Source: Pseudomonadales bacterium (lineage in GTDB: Bacteria > Pseudomonadota > Gammaproteobacteria > Pseudomonadales > Azotimanducaceae). Taken from it: a stretch of 64,000 bases of DNA. Below, one piece after another: positions 47,059 through 56,350 of this stretch. The position numbers and the translations under genes are program-made. The stretch is taken from assembly GCA_019090615.1 (NCBI GenBank), contig JAHRVQ010000019.1:32095-96094 (forward strand). Direction: 5' to 3'. Below the pieces are notes generated by a model, which was not told the DNA's origin, made no database searches, and saw nothing but the letters and a program-made list of their open reading frames with translations. Every line of letters begins with the position of its first letter. The first letter of the stretch is position 1.

Positions 47059-48540
47059 CTAATCAGATTCTATTCGAACAGACTCAGTTTTCGGCTGGGC
47101 AGGAATATGCGGATATTTAATGCCCGCCATCTTCTGCGCGACTCGAATAACCTGGCAGGTATAACCAAATTCATTGTCATACCATACATAAAGCACTGCC
47201 TGCTTACCTTCTGCAATAGTCGCATGGGCATCGATCATACCGGCATGCCTATCACCCACTAGATCTGAAGACACAACCTCATTTGATTGCGTATAACCCA
47301 CCTGCCGGTTCATTGCTGAATTCAGCGACACATCGCGCAAAAACTCATTGACCTCATCTCGGGTTACTTCTTTACTCAAGGTAAGGTTAAGAATGGCCAT
47401 TGAAACATTAGGCACAGGAACTCGGATAGAATTACCGGTCAATTTTCCCTGAAGCTCTGGCAATAATTTCCCAACAGAGCTGGTAGCATTCGATTCCGTC
47501 AGTACCATATTCAATGGCGCACTACGACCACGACGTTCTTTAGAATGAATATTATCATGTAGATTCTGATCATCAGTATAAGCATGAACTGTTTCCATAT
47601 GGCCCCGCTCTATACCAAATCGATCATTCATGCATTTTAATACGGGAACAATCGCATTGGTGGTACAGGAGGCTGCCGCAATAATTTCATCTTCATCGCA
47701 AATAATATCCGAATTCACCCCTGATACGATATTTTTCATATCGCCTTTTCCTGAAGTCGTCAGCAGTACTTTAGCAATGCCTTTTGACTTCAAATGCTGA
47801 CCCAGGCCCTCCCCATCTCGCCATACACCGGAGCTATCAACAACCAGTGCATTATCAATCCCATAGGCCGTGTAATCTATACCTGAAGGATCGCTGGCAT
47901 AGATGAAACGTATTACATTACCATTACAGATCAGCGCCCGATTTTTTTCATCTACCCGTATAGTGCCCTGAAAACTACCGTGAATGGAATCTCTTCGCAG
48001 CAAACTGGCACGCCGGTTCAGGTCTTTAATTTCATCTTTCGGCGGTCTCAATACGACCGCCTTTTGCACGAGATTATGTCCACCACCAGTTTTTTCTATT
48101 AACAGTCGGGTAACAAGACGCCCTATACGGCCAAAACCATAGACCACTACATCCCTTGGGTCGTGGGTGACCGATTCAGCGCCGATTATGCTGGAGCAGC
48201 TATTTTTCACATAATCTTCCATCGCCTTATTTTCACTATCGGCCATATAATTAGATGTCAGTTTGCCAATATCAATATGGGCTGGCTGGAGGTCCAGACG
48301 ATATAATATGTCTAGCACTGGATGGGTTTCAAACTCTGACATTTCATTTTTTTCGATTAAACGAACTGAGCGATGAGCTTTCATCAAATCGATTACAGAC
48401 CTATTATAGAGTGGCACACCATGAATATAGATTACTACATTACGTCGATACAGCCCCCCTATCATGGGAATCATAGCTTCGGCAAGCGCTTCACGCTCTT
48501 TCCAATCAGCGAATACACCATCAAGACCAGGTCGAGCCAC
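47059..48540 (-). CDS. gap: Glyceraldehyde-3-phosphate dehydrogenase, long (about 490-residue) type
   Basis: The 493-residue protein has an N-terminal extension of about 125 residues before the Rossmann motif VVYGFGRIGRLVTRLL. The catalytic Cys lies in AASCTTNAIVPVL, and HAYTDDQNLHDN, KAVLYVWYDNEFGYTCQVI are as in GAPDH. The long form is known in Pseudomonas and related bacteria, where it lies between nqr and mfd, as here. It may act mainly in gluconeogenesis and with NADP, as in other second GAPDHs; cofactor preference cannot be read with confidence. Confidence 0.92.
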   Translation of the reverse strand: MARPGLDGVFADWKEREALAEAMIPMIGGLYRRNVVIYIHGVPLYNRSVIDLMKAHRSVRLIEKNEMSEFETHPVLDILYRLDLQPAHIDIGKLTSNYMADSENKAMEDYVKNSCSSIIGAESVTHDPRDVVVYGFGRIGRLVTRLLIEKTGGGHNLVQKAVVLRPPKDEIKDLNRRASLLRRDSIHGSFQGTIRVDEKNRALICNGNVIRFIYASDPSGIDYTAYGIDNALVVDSSGVWRDGEGLGQHLKSKGIAKVLLTTSGKGDMKNIVSGVNSDIICDEDEIIAAASCTTNAIVPVLKCMNDRFGIERGHMETVHAYTDDQNLHDNIHSKERRGRSAPLNMVLTESNATSSVGKLLPELQGKLTGNSIRVPVPNVSMAILNLTLSKEVTRDEVNEFLRDVSLNSAMNRQVGYTQSNEVVSSDLVGDRHAGMIDAHATIAEGKQAVLYVWYDNEFGYTCQVIRVAQKMAGIKYPHIPAQPKTESVRIESD

Positions 48541-48700
48541 AGAAAACTCCTATAAAACATCAATAAATGGGAAAGGTCAGAAATAACTAACTAAATTTGT
48601 TACCCTGAATAAAGCCTAGATTGCAAAATACCTGGGCACAAATTTTCGTGCGACATTATCGAGTGTTGAACCTACTAACGCAATAGCCTCTCGTTGTTAT

Positions 48701-49747
48701 TTATTTCCGTCTATCCAAAATCAGTAACCGGCGGTCTTGATCAATACGAAAATCATAATGGCTTAAAAAATTCATTCCCAGCAGCCCATCGACCTTGCCC
48801 AACATCTGTAAATCCAGCACACCGACGGCGACCTTTTGTAGCACAGCAGCACCCAGGGCCAGGCTATCCAGGGTCACTACAGACGCCTCAACCATCCCCC
48901 CCGCTGTCATAAAACTTTGCTGCTGACTCGACAGTTGATAACCAAGGCGGTTCAAAATTGACGGTCGGAGTATTGTCATCATGGCACCTGTATCTATCAA
49001 CAGCAGCAAAGATTCACGCTCATCCACCCGTGCTTGCACAATAAATTGACCGCCGTTCACAAGCAGCGGCAATTCAACTAGATTTCTGCCAGCTAGCACG
49101 GTTCGCTGCTCTATCTCAGCCATCAACTGACGTGCTTTTTCACCAAGTACACTATGATTTGATATCTGTGCAAGTGGGGTCAGCGCCGCAGATAGATTCC
49201 CCATCTGGATACGTAGCAAACCCAACTGCATATAGTAATCAGCAATTTGGGGCAACGTTAAGGTCAATTTTTCATACAACTGGTCAAGCTGCTGATACCT
49301 ATCTGCAGCAACCAACTGCCGACTATATCGCGCTACTACGGCTAACAAAGTGGCCTCAAATGACGCCTGCTGTTCTACTGTCTGGATAAGCAGCGAGGCT
49401 TGTAATAACAGCTCGACAGCCTTGTCAACCTGGCCCTGTTTTTCGTATTCAGCACTAAGCCTTGCCAAAGTATTATAAGTTTCACCTTCAGAATCAATTT
49501 GGGTCTGGAGTAATTCTATCCGGTGAGTAGCCGAATGGCCTGACAATCCATTTCGAAAATCAGATTCCACCTTGCTTATTTTTTTATCCATCGGGCCGTG
49601 ATCTTTCACCAACTGACCCGCTAACAACGGTTCAATGGCCATTTTATTTTGCCCGTTATTAATACCACCCCGAATCCACCAGCCGAGGCATAGGCCAACG
49701 ATCAGAGCAACCATAATCAGCCCGCTATTGGCATTCAAGTTTTTCAA
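48701..49747 (-). CDS. Membrane-anchored retropepsin-like aspartic protease
   Basis: The 348-residue product has an N-terminal membrane anchor (GLIMVALIVGLCLGWWIRGG), a helical TPR-like middle (YNTLARLSAEYEKQGQVDKAVELLLQASLL) and a C-terminal clan AA protease domain with the catalytic LLLIDTGAMMTILRPSIL (Asp-Thr-Gly) and the later LDSLALGAAVLQKVAVGVLDL, GLLGMNFLSHYDFRID. Only one DTG is present, so it should act as a homodimer. It is predicted to face the periplasm; the substrate is unknown. It lies between gap and mfd, divergent from mfd. Confidence 0.85.
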   Translation of the reverse strand: MKNLNANSGLIMVALIVGLCLGWWIRGGINNGQNKMAIEPLLAGQLVKDHGPMDKKISKVESDFRNGLSGHSATHRIELLQTQIDSEGETYNTLARLSAEYEKQGQVDKAVELLLQASLLIQTVEQQASFEATLLAVVARYSRQLVAADRYQQLDQLYEKLTLTLPQIADYYMQLGLLRIQMGNLSAALTPLAQISNHSVLGEKARQLMAEIEQRTVLAGRNLVELPLLVNGGQFIVQARVDERESLLLLIDTGAMMTILRPSILNRLGYQLSSQQQSFMTAGGMVEASVVTLDSLALGAAVLQKVAVGVLDLQMLGKVDGLLGMNFLSHYDFRIDQDRRLLILDRRK

Positions 49748-49911
49748 ATAAACCCCTGTAGGAATTCAAGCTTTCCTCATACCTTGGTATTATCGGCCTT
49801 GCGTTCCTGTAATACCGCTCTTGTATTCTTGCAATGTCTTGTGTTCTTGCATTGACAGTGTAACCTTTGTGCCCGTTCATTTAGACAGTAGCCTAACAGT
49901 TAAGGAAAAAG

Positions 49912-52900
49912 ATGACCCAATCCCAGCGGCCCAACATAATCAACCTGGGTAAATATAGAACGCCAGTCAAATCGAACGAACGACGCCATTGGGCGAACCT
50001 TCCGGGCAGCGCGCAATCGTTGGCAATTGCGCAAACCCTGGCGCAACAGAAAAAATTTGCGTTGGTCATCGCCGCTGATTCGCAAACGGCAGAACAAACC
50101 TATAATGAGCTTAACTTCTTTCTTTCTGATGACCAAGAAGTGCTTTTATTCCCGGATTGGGAAACCTTGATCTACGATAGTTTTTCTCCGCACCAGGACA
50201 TTATCTCTAACCGCCTGGCCATCTTAAATCGACTCCCTGACCTAACCACCGGCGTATTAGTTGTGCCGGCCACAACTATTATGCAGCGTATTGCACCACG
50301 ATCATTCACCCTGGGAAACAGCCTGTTGCTTGAAATAGGCCAGAAGTTTGATATACCCAGTATGCGTAGGAAATTACAATCCACTGCCTATCGTTGTGTA
50401 GAAACCGTGTTGGAACATGGCGAATACGCCATTCGCGGGGCAATTATGGATATATTTCCTATGGGCTCATCACTGCCGTATCGGGTAGATCTATTTGATG
50501 ATGAGATAGAGACCCTGCGCACGTTCGACACTGAAACACAATTATCCATTGATAAGGTCAACAGCATTAAATTGCTGCCGGCTAAAGAATTTCCTTTTAA
50601 TCCAGAGGATATATCGAAATTCCAGGATAAATGGCACCAGTCTTTCCAGATCGACTCCCGTAACTGTACGGTATATCAGGATATTGCGCAGGGTCTATCT
50701 CCTGCAGGAATCGAATATTTCTTACCCCTGTTTTATGACCAGCTTGAAACCTTATTTGACTATTTACCTGACAATACACTGATTTTTAACAGCGACATTG
50801 AAACCACCGTTGAGGCGTATTGGCAACAGGCACAAGGTAGATTTGAAAACTTACGGCATGATATTCAAAGGCCCATATTACCACCCATTGATCTCCTCAT
50901 TTCTTTAGATAGCCTGTTTGCCGAATGCAACAAACGTCCTAGAATAAGCCTGGTTTCAGAAACAACAAAAGGCGATAGTTTTGATTTCATCGACATGCCC
51001 GATATCGCCATTAAAGAACGGCAACAACAACCCCTGTCGCAATTACACACACTTATTGAAGAACAATCGCTTAAGGTGATTATTCTGGCCGAGTCAAATG
51101 GGCGCAGAGAGGTCATTGATGAAATTTTTAGCCGCAATGGTATTGCCTGTACTCAGGTTGAAGACTGGCAATCAGCGCTTGCAACCGCCGTTTCACCGCA
51201 GGTCGATCCCGATATAGCAGGCTCGGCAAAAAAACCGCATATTCTACTGGCAGTATCGCCCCTCGAAAGAGGTTTTTATCTTGCCAGTGAAAAACTACTA
51301 CTGGTTACCGAACCACAATTATTTGGCGAACATGTATTACAACAGCGACGCCGAGAGAAACAACAGGACAACGCCGCTGAACTGGTCGTCAAAAGTTTAA
51401 CTGAACTAAACATTGGCTCTCCCGTGGTTCATATTGACCATGGCGCCGGTCGGTATCTTGGACTTGAAACACTGGACATTCTTGATCAGGAAACTGAGTT
51501 TCTCTGCCTGAGTTATCAGGATGAAGCAAAATTATATGTGCCTGTTGCATCGCTACACCTTATATCTCGATACGGCGGCTCAGATGAAAAACTCGCCCCA
51601 TTACATCGTCTCGGTTCTGATGTATGGGAAAAAGCCAAAAGAAAGGCCGCCGAACAAATACGCGACGTCGCTGCAGAACTACTTAATATCTATGCCAGGA
51701 GAGAAGCAAAAAAAGGTCACGCCTATCCTCAACCTGACGAAGCCTACTTCCAGTTTTCAGCCGCCTTCCCATTTGAGGAAACTGTAGATCAACAAAACGC
51801 CATTCAACGCGTGATTAGCGATATGGTGCAAAACAAAGCCATGGATCACCTGATTTGTGGTGATGTCGGTTTCGGCAAAACAGAAGTTGCCATGCGGGCA
51901 ACCTTTCTCGCAATCCAGTCAGGTAAACAGGTCGCTATATTAGTGCCCACAACGTTACTTGCCCAACAACACGAATCTACCTTTAAAGACCGTTTTGCAG
52001 ACTGGCCCGTTAATATTGAGTCAATATCTAGATTTAAGTCAAAAAAGCAGCAAAAACTAATTTTCGAGAAAATGGCTGAAGGCAACGTCGATATCGTTAT
52101 AGGCACTCACGGGTTAATTCAGGACCAGGTGAATTTTAAAAACCTGGGCCTGGTTATAATTGATGAAGAGCATCGCTTTGGCGTCCGTCAGAAGGAAAAA
52201 TTAAAATCATTGCGCTCTGAAGTAGATATATTAACCATGACTGCCACACCCATTCCGCGTACGTTAAATATGGCGATGTCAGGCATGCGGGATCTAACAA
52301 TCATTGCCACCCCGCCTGCAAAACGCCTATCGATCAAAACATTTATCCGCCAACACAATGACGGACTGATTAAAGAAGCCATACAACGCGAACTAATGCG
52401 TGGCGGTCAAGTCTACTATCTACATAACGAAGTCAAAGACATAGAAAGTACTGCACATCAAATACAAACACTGGTACCAGAGGCCAGAATCAGCATCGGT
52501 CACGGTCAAATGCGTGAACGCGAACTTGAACAGGTAATGTCGGATTTTTATCACAAAAGAACCAACCTGTTGGTATGTACCACTATCATCGAAACTGGGA
52601 TAGATATTCCTAACGCCAATACCATCATTATCGATCGAGCTGATAAGTTTGGCCTGGCGCAAATTCATCAGCTCAGAGGCCGCGTCGGACGATCACACCA
52701 CCAGGCCTATGCCTATCTGTTAACACCGCACCCCAAAGCCATGACCAGTGACGCAGTCAAACGCCTTGATGCCATTAACGAGGCTCAGGAATTGGGTTCA
52801 GGGTTTATACTTGCTAGCCATGACCTTGAAATTAGGGGCGCAGGAGAACTTCTGGGCGATGAACAAACCGGTAATATGCAAACCATTGGGTTTTCGCTCT

Positions 52901-53421
52901 TTATGGAAATGTTGGATCAGGCGGTTAAAGCAATTAAGGAAGGCAAAACACCCAACCTTGATCGACCACTTAAAGATGATACCGAAGTCAACCTGAGGCT
53001 ACCGGCACTCATTCCAGAAGCGTATTTGCCCGATGTACATAGTCGGCTGGTTTTATACAAACGTATTTCCAATGCCGAGCAATCAGCACAACTCAAAAGT
53101 CTACAGGTAGAGATGATCGATCGATTCGGCCTGTTACCAGAACCGGTTAAATCTTTGTTTCGTATCACCCAACTAAAATTGGCAGCTGAAAGTCTTGGTA
53201 TTAAAAAAATTGATGTAGGTGAAAACAATGGCAAGTTCGAATTTAGCCAGGATACCAGCATCGACCCTTTCCTTATTGTGAAACTAGTTCAGGCTGACCC
53301 GCAGCGATACCGCCTTGCCACTCAAAACCAGTTAACCTTCACTGAGAACATGCATGAGCCTGAAACAAGATTCCAGAAAACAGAACAACTACTAGAACGA
53401 CTTGCGGTACCAGCGACCTAA
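49912..53421 (+). CDS. mfd: Transcription-repair coupling factor Mfd
   Basis: The 1169-residue protein has the UvrB-homology N-terminal region (PHQDIISNRLAILNRL, YCRVETVLEHGEYA-like segment), the RNA polymerase-interacting CarD-like domain (GSPVVHIDHGAGRYLGLETL), then the translocase motor with HLICGDVGFGKTEVAMRA (Walker A), VIIDEEHRFG (DEEH), TMTATPIPRTL and QLRGRVGRSHHQAYAY, and the C-terminal autoinhibitory D7 domain. It removes stalled RNA polymerase and recruits UvrA. The start has AAGGA six bases upstream. A TTGACA at 49852-49857 is a candidate -35 element, without a good -10. Confidence 0.98.
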   Translation: MTQSQRPNIINLGKYRTPVKSNERRHWANLPGSAQSLAIAQTLAQQKKFALVIAADSQTAEQTYNELNFFLSDDQEVLLFPDWETLIYDSFSPHQDIISNRLAILNRLPDLTTGVLVVPATTIMQRIAPRSFTLGNSLLLEIGQKFDIPSMRRKLQSTAYRCVETVLEHGEYAIRGAIMDIFPMGSSLPYRVDLFDDEIETLRTFDTETQLSIDKVNSIKLLPAKEFPFNPEDISKFQDKWHQSFQIDSRNCTVYQDIAQGLSPAGIEYFLPLFYDQLETLFDYLPDNTLIFNSDIETTVEAYWQQAQGRFENLRHDIQRPILPPIDLLISLDSLFAECNKRPRISLVSETTKGDSFDFIDMPDIAIKERQQQPLSQLHTLIEEQSLKVIILAESNGRREVIDEIFSRNGIACTQVEDWQSALATAVSPQVDPDIAGSAKKPHILLAVSPLERGFYLASEKLLLVTEPQLFGEHVLQQRRREKQQDNAAELVVKSLTELNIGSPVVHIDHGAGRYLGLETLDILDQETEFLCLSYQDEAKLYVPVASLHLISRYGGSDEKLAPLHRLGSDVWEKAKRKAAEQIRDVAAELLNIYARREAKKGHAYPQPDEAYFQFSAAFPFEETVDQQNAIQRVISDMVQNKAMDHLICGDVGFGKTEVAMRATFLAIQSGKQVAILVPTTLLAQQHESTFKDRFADWPVNIESISRFKSKKQQKLIFEKMAEGNVDIVIGTHGLIQDQVNFKNLGLVIIDEEHRFGVRQKEKLKSLRSEVDILTMTATPIPRTLNMAMSGMRDLTIIATPPAKRLSIKTFIRQHNDGLIKEAIQRELMRGGQVYYLHNEVKDIESTAHQIQTLVPEARISIGHGQMRERELEQVMSDFYHKRTNLLVCTTIIETGIDIPNANTIIIDRADKFGLAQIHQLRGRVGRSHHQAYAYLLTPHPKAMTSDAVKRLDAINEAQELGSGFILASHDLEIRGAGELLGDEQTGNMQTIGFSLFMEMLDQAVKAIKEGKTPNLDRPLKDDTEVNLRLPALIPEAYLPDVHSRLVLYKRISNAEQSAQLKSLQVEMIDRFGLLPEPVKSLFRITQLKLAAESLGIKKIDVGENNGKFEFSQDTSIDPFLIVKLVQADPQRYRLATQNQLTFTENMHEPETRFQKTEQLLERLAVPAT

Positions 53422-53437
53422 CTAAAGAGTATATATT

Positions 53438-54457
53438 TTGCCAAGACGACTAACATGGATCCTTTTCGGCCTACTGCTGAGTCAGAATAGTCTGGCCATC
53501 AATCCCAATGCCGACTGGTATCATATAGAAATCATATTATTTGCAATTAACAAACCCACTACCAGCGGTGAATTCTGGCCCCTTAACGACCACACCTATC
53601 CGGTGAATATGATTAGTATTGGCAATACCGAAGAACAATCTCCGTATACGCTTGATCAACTAAAGCAAATATTGGCCTTCAATAAATTAACCCCGGATAG
53701 CAACAACGAATTAAACAATACAGCTAACGCGGCAGTTGATTTAGAACCTGATTATTTATTTGCCGACCGTAGCAGATTTAAAGTAACCAGAGCGCCATCA
53801 CAACCACAAGCAGACCAGCCGGCTGACGTAGCACCCGATACCATGAGCCGCCAAAATTCAGACCGATTAGCAACTACCAAAGATATTATCCCTGACAATG
53901 CAGACTCTCCCCTTTCAGAACAAAACCTGGACCAGCTTTTTCAACCGCTTCAGCCACAGGCCTTTCTATCTATGCCGGCAGAAAACAGGCTACTGAATAA
54001 AACAGCACGTCGGATTAATCGCTCATCTCTGTATCGTCTGCTTAAACATGATGCATGGCTGCAACCTATAGAGCCGGCAACCAGCGCTGCACCGATATTA
54101 ATTCAAACAGGTCACCATTATGATGACAGATATGAAATTGACGGCACAATCACTATTAGTCGGTCTCGTTTTCTTCATTTCGATACCGACTTGCGATATA
54201 CCGCTTTTTCCCCCCGATTTAAGCACCAGGCCACCCCAATAACGTTAGATTTATCAGCTATGGAAATTAAAAAATTCCCAAAGGTCGTCGAATGGGAGTC
54301 GAAACGGGGTACTTTCGTCGTTGCCAATGCCTATAAAATGGTCCAATCCCGAAGAATGCGGAGTTCAACATTGCACTATGTTGACCACCCTTTTTTTGGC
54401 ATCCTCATACAGGCAGAAAAGTATAAAGCAGCCAAAAATGACAATTTTGCAGATTAG
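53438..54457 (+). CDS. csiV: CsiV-like peptidoglycan-associated protein
   Basis: The 339-residue product has a signal peptide (LTWILFGLLLSQNSLA) followed by ADWYHIEIILFA, and a C-terminal conserved domain (YEIDGTITISRSRFLHFDTDLRYT ... VQSRRMRSSTLHYVDHPFFGILIQ) that matches the CsiV family described in Pseudomonas as a peptidoglycan-binding partner of LpoA. The middle is low-complexity and variable. It starts 17 bases after mfd, as in Pseudomonas, and is probably in the same operon. The start codon may be TTG at 53438, since no ATG is present just there. Confidence 0.85.
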   Translation: MPRRLTWILFGLLLSQNSLAINPNADWYHIEIILFAINKPTTSGEFWPLNDHTYPVNMISIGNTEEQSPYTLDQLKQILAFNKLTPDSNNELNNTANAAVDLEPDYLFADRSRFKVTRAPSQPQADQPADVAPDTMSRQNSDRLATTKDIIPDNADSPLSEQNLDQLFQPLQPQAFLSMPAENRLLNKTARRINRSSLYRLLKHDAWLQPIEPATSAAPILIQTGHHYDDRYEIDGTITISRSRFLHFDTDLRYTAFSPRFKHQATPITLDLSAMEIKKFPKVVEWESKRGTFVVANAYKMVQSRRMRSSTLHYVDHPFFGILIQAEKYKAAKNDNFAD

Positions 54458-54498
54458 ACGTTCTCGACTTAAAAGCACCTAAGGTACCTAAAGAACGG

Positions 54499-54528
54499 CT
54501 TACCCATGCAACTACTCTTGCATGGGTA
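54499..54528. terminator. Bidirectional terminator between csiV and the phosphorylase gene
   Basis: TTACCCATGCAA (54499-54510), six-base loop, TTGCATGGGTAA (54517-54528): a perfect 12-bp stem between convergent genes. The T-run is weak (TTTAG). Confidence 0.8.
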
Positions 54529-54597
54529 AAGTTTAGTAAAACATCACAAAAGATTCACAATCACAGGCGAACAAAGGACTAAAAGTACGATCCAGGT

Positions 54598-55332
54598 TCA
54601 ATCAGCTTTCAAGTCACTTACAAACAACTGAATAATAGAAGCGACCTGATTCATACCCGTATCAAGCACTGCCTGAATACTGCCTAGATCAATGGCCTGA
54701 TCATTGATTCCCGCACCAAAATTAACCACCACAGAAATACCTGCATATTGCATTGCTTTTTCCCTGGCCAACGCAGCCTCGGGCATAGCCGTCATGCCTA
54801 CAACTGTACATCCATCGACCCCTAACCGACGCACTTCCGCTGCCGTTTCTAACCGCGGCCCTTGGGTACAACCATAAACCCCAGAAGATTGAACAATTTT
54901 TGGGTCGACAATTTTATTGGCACAGGTTATTAACGTTTGTCGTAATGACTCTGTATAGGGATAGGTAAAGTCTATGTGTTCAATCTCATCATCAAAAAAG
55001 CTAACTGGCCGGTTAGAAGTGTAATCAATAATTTGATCAGGAAACACAAGATCGCCTACGGCCAATGACCTGTCTACACTACCCACCGCATTGACTGAAA
55101 TTATTCTTTCTACACCCAATAGGTTTAAAGCCTGAATATTAGCTCGGTAATTAATACTATGCGGGGGGGTGCGCGGCGGATGACCATGTCTCGACAAAAA
55201 TACAATGCTTTGCCCATGCAGAACGCCGGTCATTAAATGTACCGGCCCATATTTTGTTGGCACCTGCTTCGTGAGCGGGTTTTCTATCGCCGTAAACTCA
55301 GCAAAACCCGTCCCACCTATTATTGCTAACAA
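54598..55332 (-). CDS. MTA/MTI phosphorylase (MtnP family)
   Basis: The 244-residue product begins MLAIIGGTGFAEF and has the phosphate loop VFLSRHGHPPRTPPHSINYRAN, NAVGSVDRSLAVGDLV and the substrate-binding GMTAMPEAALAREKAM. It is in the MTAP family. The Pseudomonas homologue at the same position in the mfd-csiV region (PA3004) was shown to prefer methylthioinosine, so that is the likely activity; the sequence alone does not prove inosine over adenosine preference. It lies four bases after the SapC-like gene and is cotranscribed with it. Confidence 0.9.
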   Translation of the reverse strand: MLAIIGGTGFAEFTAIENPLTKQVPTKYGPVHLMTGVLHGQSIVFLSRHGHPPRTPPHSINYRANIQALNLLGVERIISVNAVGSVDRSLAVGDLVFPDQIIDYTSNRPVSFFDDEIEHIDFTYPYTESLRQTLITCANKIVDPKIVQSSGVYGCTQGPRLETAAEVRRLGVDGCTVVGMTAMPEAALAREKAMQYAGISVVVNFGAGINDQAIDLGSIQAVLDTGMNQVASIIQLFVSDLKAD

Positions 55333-55336
55333 GCTA

Positions 55337-56194
55337 CTATTTTTTACCTTGAGATTCTTTAGCTTTTTTTGCCTGCGTCTCTTTCAATTTTCTGGCTTGA
55401 ATTTCTTTCATCTTCTTCGCTTTTTTCTCTGCGACACTAGCATCATCCGACGCACCCTCTGTTGTTTCGGGAGTGTCCAATTTTGCTATACGGTCGACAA
55501 GAGCGGCCATATTACCCATCGACATCAGGTGGCAATATACCCATGCCAGTTCACCAGATTTAAACAACTCCAGCGCTTTTTCATCACTCAGGGCAAGTAA
55601 TTTTTGTTCGTCCACAGCGAGTAAACCAGTCAATGCAAACTGCTGACCATCTACCATGTCAATTTTTGCATTCAGCGGCATCAATAGATCATTTTCCTGC
55701 AACCGCTGTATAAAGCGTTCGGTTCGAATATACTGCTTTTGATATTCTTCTAAAAACTCAATCGCCTGCTGCAAAATAGGCGCTGGTTCACCATCTGCCT
55801 GAAAAAGTGGCTCACCTTCTTTATCTTCAAAGCCACTATAACTTTCATCAATACAAACCATGCGTTGACCAGGTTCTTTAGATTCAGCCAATACAAAAGG
55901 ATAACGACGGATGAAGGCTGGCACATACTTAGCTTCCCAAACCCCCTCTTTGGTCAGGAACAAGTTTTCTTCATTCCTCAGCCCAAGTAGTGCGACCGGC
56001 ACCATGCCATCGCCTGCCTTGGCAAATACGATCGGATATTCTTTTGCAGCCTGAGTAAATTCAACACCCGCCAAAATGACAGAGTTTGTCTCGGCAGCAA
56101 ATGAAAAATTATTACTGCCGGTGGAAATCTTTACATCCTTGTGAATGGTCTTGTTAAGCGCGACGGGTTTATTATAAAAAAGCAGGCTAGCCAT
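55337..56194 (-). CDS. SapC-family protein
   Basis: The 285-residue product matches the SapC family: PVALNKTIHKDVKIS, FTQAAKEYPIVFAK, PVALLGLRNEENLFL, YVPAFIRRYPFVLA and GQQFALTGLLAVDEQKL. The family, first noted in Campylobacter S-layer clusters, has no established function. It is cytoplasmic by sequence. The C-terminus ends in three diverged 8-residue repeats (MKEIQARK, LKETQAKK, AKESQGKK), making a strongly basic tail. It is transcribed with the phosphorylase gene. Confidence 0.88.
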   Translation of the reverse strand: MASLLFYNKPVALNKTIHKDVKISTGSNNFSFAAETNSVILAGVEFTQAAKEYPIVFAKAGDGMVPVALLGLRNEENLFLTKEGVWEAKYVPAFIRRYPFVLAESKEPGQRMVCIDESYSGFEDKEGEPLFQADGEPAPILQQAIEFLEEYQKQYIRTERFIQRLQENDLLMPLNAKIDMVDGQQFALTGLLAVDEQKLLALSDEKALELFKSGELAWVYCHLMSMGNMAALVDRIAKLDTPETTEGASDDASVAEKKAKKMKEIQARKLKETQAKKAKESQGKK

Positions 56195-56350
56195 GAGCGT
56201 TCCTAATTAACATTTTCTTTGGAGAATACGGCATCTTCGATGCCGCCAGCAAAATACTGGTAAAATAACTAAAAGTGTCGATCCAGTCTACCCAGGTGCC
56301 AGACCTGGGCATAAAAAACTGATCCTGATTGTAACTAGAACAGCCAGCGT
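56195..56350. other. Gap between the giant surface protein and SapC genes
   Basis: This gap holds two perfect hairpins: CCCAGGT (56291-56297) with ACCTGGG (56303-56309), and CGGCATC (56229-56235) with GATGCCG (56239-56245). Neither is followed by a good T-run on the minus strand; either could be a weak terminator for the surface protein gene or part of the sapC leader. Confidence 0.5.

Noticed and set aside
46827..47120. Plus-strand ORF of 97 codons between nqrA and gap
   Set aside because: It runs through the gap terminator hairpin and into the 3' end of gap on the opposite strand, has no ribosome binding site and no recognisable content.
49852..49880. Sigma-70 promoter of mfd
   Set aside because: The -35 TTGACA is perfect but the sequence at the -10 distance matches poorly, so I did not list it as a feature.
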